Shown: positions 8,052-15,264 of the stretch, piece by piece
How positions within the stretch are numbered: position 1 is the first letter of the stretch
Layout: every line of letters starts with the position of its first letter
Assembly (NCBI GenBank): GCA_003550305.1
Contig: QKYT01000544.1
Coordinates: forward strand, 10,818 to 26,081
Source: Glomus cerebriforme
Taxonomy: Eukaryota > Glomeromycota > Glomeromycetes > Glomerales > Glomeraceae
DNA length: 15,264 bases
Direction of reading: 5' to 3'
Notes under the pieces: generated by a model
The model's input: only the letters and a program-made list of their open reading frames with translations
Told to the model about the DNA's origin: nothing
The model's database searches: none
Position numbers and translations under genes: made by a program

Positions 8052-8470
8052 TTATTAGCCCAGATCTGGTTTTACCTTTCTAATCCTTACTCTATCTTCT
8101 CCACAACTACTAACTGCATAAAAACTTCTCTTTGATCAGGCATAATAAATGTTCTATTGGTAAGGCTCTGGGTGATTAAGCAATTGAGTGGTAGGTCTTA
8201 CCAGAAGTGTCAAAATGATCTAATATAGTATTCATGCTGATTTTTATGTTTTTTTTTCTTCTATTTGTTTTTTTGTTTTATTTTCCTTTTTTAGTTCTCA
8301 CTTTTATTTCATTAGTTAATGCTACTTTAGTCCCGTTGACAGATAGCAGTCAGGTGCTAATGTAAATTAGAATTAGACATAGCATTAGAGTATTTTTCTT
8401 TTATTTGTAAAACTTTATATCCTTTCTACCACTTTGCTGTACTATTTTAAAAATAAAAATAAATAAATAG
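8052..8470. other. Intergenic region with pyrimidine-rich tracts
   Basis: No convincing open frame on either strand. It contains T-rich tracts (8246-8300) and an AAATAAATAAATAG stretch that ends at 8470, directly before the first recognisable Crinkler codons. That TAG could be an intron acceptor for an upstream exon, but I did not find the usual Crinkler N-terminal exon here. Confidence 0.4.
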
Positions 8471-9844
8471 GAGTTCAAGGATGCTATTAATGTGAAAAAA
8501 ATACCAGAGTTTAATACTTTTCCACACAAACAAGCTCAAGCTATAGAAAGTAAAAATTCTCAGTGATCATAATGATCAGTTAAGAAATCCTAAGATGAAC
8601 TTCTTGCAATAAAAAAGATTTTGAAATATTTTCCAGGCTCATCTTCTAAGAAACATATTTATGTCTTAATTGAACTGCCCATGTTAACTGCTACTTCTAG
8701 CTGTGAACAGGAATTACTTAAGAAAGTCACCTTACTTTGTGCATTAATCAACAAGTCTGTTTATGATATGTGTAAAATAATAAAAAATATTAAGAGTTCT
8801 CAAGAGAATTTTTTTAACAAGCCATTATATTGCAAAGTTCGATATTATTATCAATCTGAAACAAAAGGCATTTAAGTGGGTAGTGAAAATTGAGTGAAGG
8901 CTTCAAAAACTTTATATGTGAAATATACCAACTTCTGGCACTTAAAAATAATGGAGCAGTACTCAACTTCATGAATGATAGGGGAAGATATTTACCTAGA
9001 AATGATCCTTCATTTCGAGAGATGTTGTAGTCAATAGTGACAAAAATCAATCTTAAATTTACCATGTTCATTGAGATGCTATCAAAGCCATTCAACTTCT
9101 GAATCTTTCCAAAAGTATATGAACTCTATGGGTTTAGTGATGATCTGAATCCTAGCATTGATGTGTACTTCATTGTTCATTGTGGTTGTATCGACACTAA
9201 GGATGAAAAGTATAAAGAAGCTTTCTATAAACTTTTTGATGAATTGGAAACTCACATTGCAATAACTCCTATCAACATATCCTATGAAGCCACAAAAGTA
9301 TCTATTCATATACTTATCTTGCCTCTGCAGTTTACCTGTTCAAAGATCAAATAAAGATCATATCAGAGAATTAATCGAGGGAAAAAATAGATGTGAGAAT
9401 CTTGACTATAGAATTGAATCATATATGATTGGAAGAATCACTGGTATAATTGAAGTCAAAAAAGATGACTTTAAGCAAGGCTTCATGCAAGCCACTGTAC
9501 AGATGGAATCATCACTAGATTATAAGCACAAATCTAATGAAATAGATAATGAATATATTTTAGATAAAGTATGGGGAATTGTAACAGATGTGAAAAAATA
9601 GTACTTCATGGAATGTACACAGGATAATGATGGAAAACTAACGTTTAGATTATCTAAGCTTCTATTTATTGCATATGAAAATGTGGGTATGAAGGATATG
9701 GTGAAAAAAATCCTTGGTCATATTATCTGGTTGTTGGAGAAGGTGCAAAAGCTGGTGGAAGTTTCACAAAGTGATGAGCAAATGAGACTTTCAAAAAAGC
9801 AAAGGTCATCAAGCAATCTTGCAGGAAAGGGTAAGTCAGATTAA
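8471..9844 (+). pseudogene. Crinkler (CRN) family effector-like pseudogene
   Basis: The pieces in order match Rhizophagus Crinkler proteins. Frame 2: EFKDAINVKKIPEFNTF (8471), then DELLAIKKILKYFPGSSSKK and TATSSCEQELLKK to TAA 8873. Frame 3: AFKWVVKIE (8868-8894). Frame 1 from 8902: NNGAVLNFMNDRGRY, VYELYGFSDDLNPSIDVYF and CGCIDTKDEKYKEA. Frame 3 (9297): TYLASAVYLFKDQ. Frame 2 to TAA 9842: ENLDYRIES, TGIIEVKKDDFKQGF, KVWGIVTDVKK, KKILGHIIWLLEKVQK and QRSSSNLAGKGKSD. Frameshifts lie near 8565-8593, 8868-8902, 9295 and 9350. In-frame stops include TAG 9028, TGA 9100 (at the Trp of the usual FSDW) and TAG 9599 (at the Trp of KWYFMEC). The N-terminal exon is missing or unrecognised. LDY...IIEVK fits the Asp/Glu-x-Lys pattern of restriction-like nucleases found in CRN proteins. 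Intact members are thought to act in the nucleus. This copy is dead. Confidence 0.9.
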
Positions 9845-9960
9845 AATAAGGTTTTAGGATAGAATTAAAAATGATCATGTATAATAGTTCGCAGTCATTA
9901 GTATAGAAACATCATGTATTATGGGCTATGATCCAACTTTGTATTATTTTTCTCTGTATT

Positions 9961-9966
9961 AATAAA
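9961..9966 (+). terminator. Polyadenylation signal downstream of the Crinkler pseudogene
   Basis: AATAAA about 117 bases after the terminal TAA at 9842, with AT-rich flanks. It is a plausible 3' end of the ancestral transcript. Confidence 0.35.
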
Positions 9967-10032
9967 GTATCTTTACATTTGCAATATAATATTGAATAAT
10001 TTCTCTTATGTATAAAAATATGCAACCTGAAA

Positions 10033-10734
10033 TTGATTCATCAGAATAAAAAAGAATTAAGCTTTTGGTTAAGAAAGCTAAGTTTGAAGCTGAGTATATC
10101 AAGATTAAGGCTGAGAATGCTGAGTATGTTAAGCTTAAAGCTGAGATTGATGAACTTGAGGCTAAGAATACTGAGTATGTCAACTGAGATTGCCAAGTTT
10201 AAGGCTGAAAATGACTAGTTACTAAAGTCACTCATAGAAGAAAACAGATATAGTAAAACTTAAAACTGGTTTGCAATATCCAATCCTTTTTGAGAGTATT
10301 GAAATTGCAATTCATAAGCTTGAGATTAGGAATGCAAAAATAAGACCAATTATAGAAGGATATACAAAGAAATTGAAATCTAAAAAAAAAATTAAAAATT
10401 TTAGACAAAATGTATCCAGATAGCTAAGGAAGTTCTTAATGAGGAGCCAATAATCAAATATCATCCTCCTTTCTTGAATAGATTAAAGCTTGATGCTGTC
10501 TTCCAAAAATATCAAATTGCATTGGAGGTGCAAGGGGCTCAACATAGGTTTCATAGCACCAGCTGGTATAAAGATGTCAAAAAACTCAAGAACATTGTTA
10601 ATCGTGATCAGCAAAAAAGATGCATATGTCTAGATAATGGAATTTCCCTTCTTGAAGTATGATATGATGAAAAATCAGAAATCCTTATTCCCAAAAAATT
10701 AGGAGTTTGTCTGTCTAGTATCCAAAAGTTTTGA
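10033..10734 (+). pseudogene. Coiled-coil plus Vsr/PD-(D/E)XK-like nuclease fusion, broken
   Basis: The 5' part is a heptad-coding tract (frame 1 KKELSFWL, frame 3 AEYIKIKAENAEYVKLKAEI to TGA 10185, then frame 1 TEIAKFKAEND to TAG 10216), so two single-base shifts are needed. 10217-10404 is decayed. Frame 1 from 10405 to TGA 10732 reads AKEVLNEEPIIKYHPPFLNR, LKLDAVFQKYQIALEVQGAQ, then RDQQKRCICLDNGISLLEV and, after TGA 10660, YDEKSEILIPKKLG. LD...ALEVQGAQH fits the Asp and Glu-x-Gln core of very-short-patch-repair-like endonucleases. Glomeromycotina carry many Vsr-like proteins of this look (recognition). TGA 10660 sits where Trp is expected before YDE. That the two halves were one gene is inferred from strand and adjacency only. 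10217-10404 separates them. Confidence 0.6.
10083..10209 (+). repeat. Heptad-coding short repeat (GCTGAG...AAG units)
   Basis: GCTGAGTATATCAAGATTAAG, GCTGAGTATGTTAAGCTTAA and GCTGAGATTGATGAACTTGA are 21-base units that each encode one heptad, with 9-base GCTGAGAAT-type inserts. Such repeats lengthen coiled coils by slippage. Confidence 0.6.
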
Positions 10735-11261
10735 TATTCATAATGTATAGTTTAATATCTAACTGCAGACAAATGTATATCTTATAATGCATATGCATTT
10801 TTTTATTCATCTCAATAGTAACTGTGAAGGCATAAAAGTAAATCATTACATTTTTATAATGCTATTGGAATTTAATATGTAAAATACATAGAAATAAAAT
10901 AGAGATGTCAATGTCTATAAAATTTAGATGCAAAAACATTCTCATTTCATAAGACTGATATAGAAATTTATATTATTTTTTTTGAAACAAAACTCAAATG
11001 CCAATATTCCTACCACATAAATATACCATATAGAAAAAAAATATCTTAAATAATTCCAATCTTATTCTTTAGATTCTGTTAGACATAAAAATGTGCAATC
11101 AGTTAAACTGTTGTATATCATACCGAGCATTCAATATATGTTTGAAATATTTACTATGTCAAAGTGAAAAAAATGAACTTTTGAATTTTCACACTTTCAT
11201 CTTTTGAGATAATTAAAGTTTACCAAATATTTATAAATGCCTTATTTTTATCTATTGCAAG
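10735..11261. other. Intergenic AT-rich region, nothing recognised
   Basis: About 530 bases without an open frame of note, RNA gene or clear repeat. It separates the + strand nuclease remnant from the 3' end of the - strand gene, so it should contain both 3' untranslated regions. Confidence 0.5.
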
Positions 11262-11716
11262 TCATACAATTTGATTTAAATGTTCTTTATTTTCTGACTC
11301 AAGTTTATTTACTATGTTTAGAGCAAAATCAATTAACTCTCTGAGTTCTTCATCATTCATATGTCTCTTTCTCTCTTGGAATTCATCCTCATTGTTTTTA
11401 TGTTTTTTCTTCATTGGTAAAGCATATTGTTTTGCAAGTTCAGAACTCAGATTCCATTTTATCATCAACAATGACTCAAATGCATCTTTGTCACCTATTA
11501 TATTTCAATAGATAACACATAAATATTTAAAATACTGTATAAATGATATCTATTATAAAACTTACCAAGACAATCAACTAATTCTAATGCCAAGGTTGAA
11601 AGTCTTTGCAATTTTTCGTCATTCCATTTTCCTTCTGATTTTGTTATTTCATGCACATGATGGTTTTGTGCTTCAATTTTAAAAGATTGAAGAACATCTA
11701 ACAGTTTTAATTTATA
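11262..11716 (-). CDS. 3' two exons of an unknown helical protein (spliced gene)
   Basis: Reading the - strand, the exon 11716-11566 codes YKLKLLDVLQSFKIEAQ, HEITKSEGKWNDEKLQRLST and LALELVDCLG. A donor GTAAGT begins at 11565 and an acceptor ATAATAG ends at 11495, giving a 71-base intron. The last exon, 11494-11262, continues in frame with DKDAFESLLMIKWNLSSELA, EFQERKRHMNDEELRELIDF and LNIVNKLESENK to the stop TGA (11264-11262). The splice restores a Gly codon across the junction and gives one continuous helical, charged sequence, which is strong evidence for a real gene. The upstream acceptor is CTAG directly before 11716. I do not recognise the family. The small ATG-started frame 11471-11262 alone would miss the first exon. 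Confidence 0.7.
11495..11565 (-). other. GT-AG intron, 71 bp
   Basis: On the - strand: donor GTAAGTTTTATAATAG at 11565 and acceptor TTGAAATATAATAG ending at 11495. It is AT-rich and removal keeps the frame, which suits short fungal introns. Confidence 0.75.
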
Positions 11717-11801
11717 CTAGCTATAAAACAGCATTTGGTCAGAATGAGGAATAATAAACAAAGAAATATGTTTTGTTATTTTAATTTATTCTATTTCTGA
11801 A

Positions 11802-12316
11802 TTAAGTTTTAAGTTTAATATCATTTGCAATTTCATTACTTTTTGATTTAGGCTTCTGTTTACAATCTTCTTCAGTTGGAAAATAATTATAATTATTATT
11901 TTTTTATTTTTATTTTTTTTTTCTTATTTTTATTGCTTATGTTTTTTCTTATTTTTATCACTTATCACTGTAATGAAGTTTAAAAGATACAATATATCTG
12001 CATCTGAAAAATCAATATTTCATGGAGGGTTGCATTTAAGTGCAAATTCTTTTACTATGTCGGAAGGAATGTAGTCCCAATTCTTTACAACAAATCTAAA
12101 AATCACTTTCTCAATATGTTCTAATATTGGTTCCACATATGAATCTTATTTGGATGCTGAGAATGAAAACTTATGTGAAATTTGTGATGATATGTCCTCC
12201 TTTTCTTCTTTTACTTTCTGCCCATTTAGTGAATTTATTTCCTTAATATTATTTGAATTTTGCGTTTGTATAGAATTTTCTCCATAAGAGATATTGTACT
12301 GAACAACACGAGTTTT
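11802..12316 (-). pseudogene. Upstream part of the - strand gene, interrupted
   Basis: The - strand frame from 12316 reads RVVQYNISYGENSIQTQ, then GQKVKEEKEDISSQI, SYVEPILEHIEKVIFRFVVK, NWDYIPSDIVKEFALKCNPP and NIDFSDADILYLLNFI, ending at TAA 11932-11930. It is interrupted by TAA (12148-12146) and TGA (12022-12020). A second short piece, 11885-11802, reads YFPTEEDCKQKPKSKSNEIA before TAA. These could be exons of the gene whose last two exons are 11716-11262, but I see no clean donor linking them. The internal stops suggest decay or a more complex splice pattern. A long A/T-only stretch lies between the two pieces (about 11886-11930). Family unknown. Confidence 0.5.
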
Positions 12317-12791
12317 TTTTTAAACTATAAGGGAAGAGAAAGAGAAAAGAAAAAATAATAGGTTTCATCCATTTGCTATTGAAAGAGACTAATGCTAAAT
12401 GGTATTATTTGTTTATCTTTGTTTACCTTATGCTACTCATATTATAAACAGAATGACAAACTCTTCACACAGATAAGATTATTCTTCCTTTAAATATCTA
12501 AAAAGTGCTATCAGATTCTTTAGATTAAATGAAAATGAAAAATGATGATAATCCAAAAATTCATAGTGGATAAGCACCATATCTAAAATATTTTTTTTTT
12601 GTAAAATTTAATTGAATTTTGAAACCTTAATATGAATGTATGAATCCTAATTTGTCATATGACAAGATCTTCAATTAAAGTATCTCTTTCATTAAGTTCA
12701 AGCTCTTATTTTTTAAGAATTTTTAATTTATTATTTAAAGAATCAAATGTCATTTGTTTATAATGACATTTATTTTCATATGATTAACATC
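12317..12791. other. Spacer or intronic region of the - strand gene
   Basis: AT-rich, with no convincing coding frame. It contains one arm of an inverted dispersed repeat (12435-12463). If the flanking - strand pieces belong to one gene, this is intronic. Confidence 0.35.
12435..12463 (-). repeat. Inverted partner of the 13591-13641 hairpin repeat
   Basis: Its reverse complement matches GAGTTTGT (13592-13599) and CATTCTGTTTATAATATGA (13608-13626, 19 bases exact), lacking the eight bases between. CTCTTCACAC follows here and CTCCTCACAC follows the other copy. Confidence 0.65.
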
Positions 12792-13218
12792 TCAAAAGTT
12801 AATTTGAAAATGACTTAACATTTTTGTTATTTCTTTTGATTCAATAGTTTTCTGGTTTGAGATCTGAATTTTTTTATTAAGTTCTTTAATTTTTGCTGAA
12901 GAGTTGCAGTTTGTTTAGGATCAGATGGTGAACTGTCATATGTGTAAACATTTTCATATTGTTTTGGTTCAGCTAATTCTACTATAACTTGTCTCAAAGC
13001 TTTAAGTTGACTTTTTAAATATTCAATTTCTTGATGTTTTTTTCCTAATGTCATCCTCATTTTTTTTCCAAGCATTTTCAAGTTCTTTTATTAATCTGTT
13101 TTTTCCTTGAATTTGCTCTTTATATTTTTGATTTATTTCATACAGTTGAGTACTTAATATTGCAATTTTGTTTTTAATATCATTCCTATTATTTGATTGT
13201 TTGAATTCAATATCATGT
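12792..13218 (-). pseudogene. Coiled-coil segment of the - strand gene with two single-base frame changes
   Basis: After a CTAG acceptor, the - strand reads HDIEFKQSNNRNDIKNK, STQLYEINQKYKEQIQGKN and RLIKELENAWKKNEDDIRKK. At an A7 run (about 13045) the sense passes to another frame: HQEIEYLKSQLKALRQVIVE and ENVYTYDSSPSDPKQTATLQ. Near 12895 it changes again to AKIKELNKKIQISNQKTIES and ITKMLSHFQINF, ending at TGA (12794-12792). The heptad-like spacing of Ile/Leu and the high charge point to a long coiled coil. Both shifts are one base, the first in a homopolymer, so sequencing error and true decay are both possible. It is probably part of the same gene as 11262-12316. Function unknown. Confidence 0.5.
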
Positions 13219-13282
13219 CTAGCTTATAAACTAAAGATCATTCAAATTGAGTCACTACATGTGAAGATATTAACAATCAAAC

Positions 13283-13560
13283 TTAGAAATTGATAATTTT
13301 TTGTTGAGAATGATCAAAACTAATGCTGCTTTTCAATTTCTTTTTTGATTGGTTTTCATCTTCATGAACATGATGTTTATAGTTAATTTTTTTATCATGA
13401 CTCATATTAGTAGAATTATTGTATTGAGGTATCAATATATCCAGTATAGTAACAGCATCTGTGAGAGTAACAATTTTAGTAGGCATAGGTGATGAAGAAT
13501 TCTTAGAATATAACTCAAGTGTTGAAGTCTTGGGTGAACATGTGGTAATAATTAAATTAC
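13283..13560 (-). pseudogene. Possible 5' exon of the - strand gene
   Basis: After the acceptor TATTTTGTAG (ending 13561), the - strand is open from 13560 to TAA 13285-13283. It codes NLIITTCSPKTSTLELYSKN, MPTKIVTLTDAVTILDILIP and a His/Lys-rich end (NYKHHVHEDENQSKKKLKSS). The first ATG in the segment is at 13486, but the frame is open through the acceptor, so it may be an internal exon rather than the start. No donor with a good GTAAGT match precedes the stop. The upstream exon was not found. Function unknown. Confidence 0.4.
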
Positions 13561-13590
13561 CTACAAAATAGTAAAAAATTGTAAATTAAA

Positions 13591-13641
13591 GGAGTTTGTG
13601 ATGAGACCATTCTGTTTATAATATGACTCATTGCAAACTCC
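13591..13641. repeat. Hairpin-forming repeat, 15-bp arms
   Basis: GGAGTTTGTGATGAG (13591-13605) and CTCATTGCAAACTCC (13627-13641) are inverted complements at 13 of 15 positions, with a 21-base loop that recurs in inverted orientation at 12437-12455. It looks like a tiny foldback or MITE-like repeat. Confidence 0.6.
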
Positions 13642-13917
13642 TCACACCCTATAATATTTAACCATTTAAATACATTTAAGCTTAAAAATAGAGAAAAAAA
13701 ACAATCTTGTTTCCTTGAACCTTTAAATACCTAGAGGAGCAAATAATAAAATAAATGTTAATTTAAATATGTAAAACAATAAATTCATTGCTGTTTACTA
13801 AGTAAATATAACATTTACCTTGATAAAAACTTGATTAAAGCTGAAATAAGTAGGCCAAAAAATAAAAGATCCAAATATATAGAATGATAAGAACCTTAAG
13901 CTAAGTTTAACTAAAGT

Positions 13918-13940
13918 AAAAAAAAAAAAAAAAAAAAAAA
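13918..13940 (+). repeat. Run of 23 A
   Basis: An uninterrupted A run, followed directly by GGCCATAATTCCCTCAC. It may be a slippage tract or the end of an inserted element. Confidence 0.8.
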
Positions 13941-14330
13941 GGCCATAATTCCCTCACTTTTTTATCCATTTCTGACAGTTTTTATATCCATAATAATGAC
14001 ATATAATTGTGAAGGTACAACCTATTAGTATCTTCAGCAATGAAATATATATCTGTAAAGTCATGTGATGGTTATTAGTATAGCATGAAGTTTTTATTGC
14101 CTCTTGTAAAGCTTTAGTTTGTTGAACAATTGTTTTTAGTTAAATATATAAATATAATTAAAATATAAAGATCATTAAGAGATATATCATGGACTATTTT
14201 GGCCAGTACTACATATGATTTTGGCCTATGTATATTGAATTAACAGTGAAAAAAATGGGTTATTCTAGGGTTTCTAGGTTCGAAAATATAATAAATAAAT
14301 AAATAAATAAATTTTGAAAAAAGGTCTCTT
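13941..14330. other. Possible degenerate repeat-element copy, otherwise non-coding
   Basis: Lies between the 23-A run and an AAAT microsatellite. It starts GGCCATAATTCCCTCAC and contains TTTTGGCC twice (about 14198 and 14221). The style recalls dispersed non-coding repeats of Glomeromycotina genomes, but I cannot name a family. No open frame is seen. Confidence 0.3.
14293..14312. repeat. (AAAT)5 microsatellite
   Basis: Five perfect AAAT units, flanked by ATAAT on the left and TTTG on the right. Confidence 0.85.
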
Positions 14331-14747
14331 TTTATTTATATCTTTTGAGCATAGTATAAAATATGACTCATGATTTCTTAATATTGATTATAAAATGTGA
14401 TATATTGATAAGTTTCTAAAAAAAGATTTACTTTGTATGATTTATTTGTCAATTATGAAACTTCTAGATTCATTATGATTAATAATGTTTTGATATTATA
14501 ATCGATAAATAAAATATATGGCCTTTTTCACATGATATGTAATGATTAATCATCATATGTTTTATTGCGCATGTTTAAAATGAAAATGATTTGTAGTTCA
14601 TATCAAGATATTTCGTATTGATCCGGCAACCTGCCAAATTTGCATAATATAACTTGTTATGCTTAATTTTATATTATACGTTATAACTTTATATTCTTAT
14701 TCTTAATATTCTTAATTATATAAATAATTTTATTTATTTTTTACTTA

Positions 14748-14935
14748 AAGACTGCTCCACCTAACTTTCTCTCTAAAATAAATGAAGATTATTCCCTTAC
14801 AGGCCTTACTTAAAAGTTCAACTTCTAATTTTCTCCTTATGAAGACTACTCTCTCTAAACTTTCTCTCTAAAATGACTTTTTAAAAACTACTCTCAACTT
14901 TCTCTCTAAAATGAACTTTTAAAGAAAGGCGTATA
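14748..14935. repeat. Degenerate ACTTTCTCTCTAAAAT minisatellite
   Basis: ACTTTCTCTCTAAAAT occurs exactly at 14764-14779, 14859-14874 and 14897-14912. It is accompanied by AAGACTGCTC, GAAGACTACTCTC and AAAACTACTCTC and by TGAACTTTTAAA-like words. The spacing (95 and 38) shows an irregular array. No gene is seen in it. Confidence 0.65.
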
Positions 14936-15264
14936 ATCCATCACTGATTGACACATAAGAATTTTTTTTTGCGAAACTAATCTAACATTTAAACATCAAA
15001 TAAATTACAAATTTAATTATTGACATGGTATAGAAAATACAAAAATTCCCAAATATTAATTGGAATGATAAAATAAAATTAAAGATAACAAAAATACATC
15101 ATAATACAATAACATATGAAATTCTAAATGATGTTTCAAACTCGTTAACGATATATATATTTTGGTTGATAAATTTTTATTAAAGCTAATACATTTGAAG
15201 TTAAAAGATTGACTTAAAAGGAATTCTGTACTTCGTTTATTTGTAAATCATTGCCTATTTTACC
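14936..15264. other. AT-rich region, nothing recognised
   Basis: No open frame, RNA gene or repeat that I can support. The stretches 13642-13917 and 14331-14747 are equally featureless apart from AT-rich runs. Confidence 0.5.

Noticed and set aside
9082..9309. 75-codon ORF on the - strand
   Set aside because: Shadow of the Crinkler reading frame on the + strand.
11314..11511. 65-codon Ser/Phe-rich ORF on the + strand
   Set aside because: Shadow of the - strand exon and of the intron next to it.
13918..13940. Poly-A tail of a processed retrocopy
   Set aside because: No gene-like sequence lies upstream of the run, and no target-site duplication is visible.
14277..14287. tRNA B-box-like GGTTCGAAAAT followed by a simple-repeat tail (SINE or tRNA gene)
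   Set aside because: The B box is incomplete, no A box is found at the right distance, and no cloverleaf can be drawn.

Overview
The window is strongly AT-rich eukaryotic DNA and looks like a repeat-dense stretch of an arbuscular mycorrhizal fungus genome (Glomeromycotina, Rhizophagus-like). Four things support this: a Ty3/gypsy pol whose wording matches the elements that fill those genomes, a decayed Crinkler (CRN) gene of the Rhizophagus type, coiled-coil and nuclease gene fragments typical of the group, and a short GT-AG intron. The assignment rests on recognition of protein families, not on a search.

Layout. 1-165 is a comparatively GC-rich block of GGTCCGACTTG repeats. About 166-4800 is a 5'-truncated Ty3/gypsy retrotransposon on the + strand: reverse transcriptase and RNase H (181-2646), a Cys/His-rich tail, a separate integrase ORF (2774-4036), a small third ORF (4044-4463), a polypurine tract and a 3' LTR (about 4475-4800). 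Its frames carry many stop codons but no frameshift, and at the sites where the ancestral residue can be inferred the stops fit C-to-T or G-to-A changes. 4820-5230 holds a two-copy 129-bp tandem repeat and a TGCTGAAAC array. 5261-5383 is a gene fragment. 5591-6204 is a lysine-rich 110-bp tandem-repeat gene remnant. 6507-7322 is an intact 271-codon ORF of unknown function with an N-myristoylation-like start, followed by a decayed same-frame stretch to 8051.

8471-9844 is a Crinkler effector-like pseudogene broken by frameshifts and stops, with a recognisable restriction-like nuclease motif. 10033-10734 is a second broken gene that joins heptad repeats to a Vsr/PD-(D/E)XK-like nuclease domain. 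11262-13560 on the - strand is a multi-exon coiled-coil gene of unknown function. It has one convincing 71-bp intron near its 3' end, while its upstream parts contain stops and single-base shifts. 13562-15264 is mostly non-coding: a hairpin repeat, a 23-A run, an AAAT microsatellite and a CTCTCTAAA-type minisatellite.

Nothing here forms an operon or a working pathway. The window reads as a graveyard of mobile elements and fast-evolving family genes, with one or two ORFs (6507-7322 and the spliced 11262-11716) that could still be expressed.
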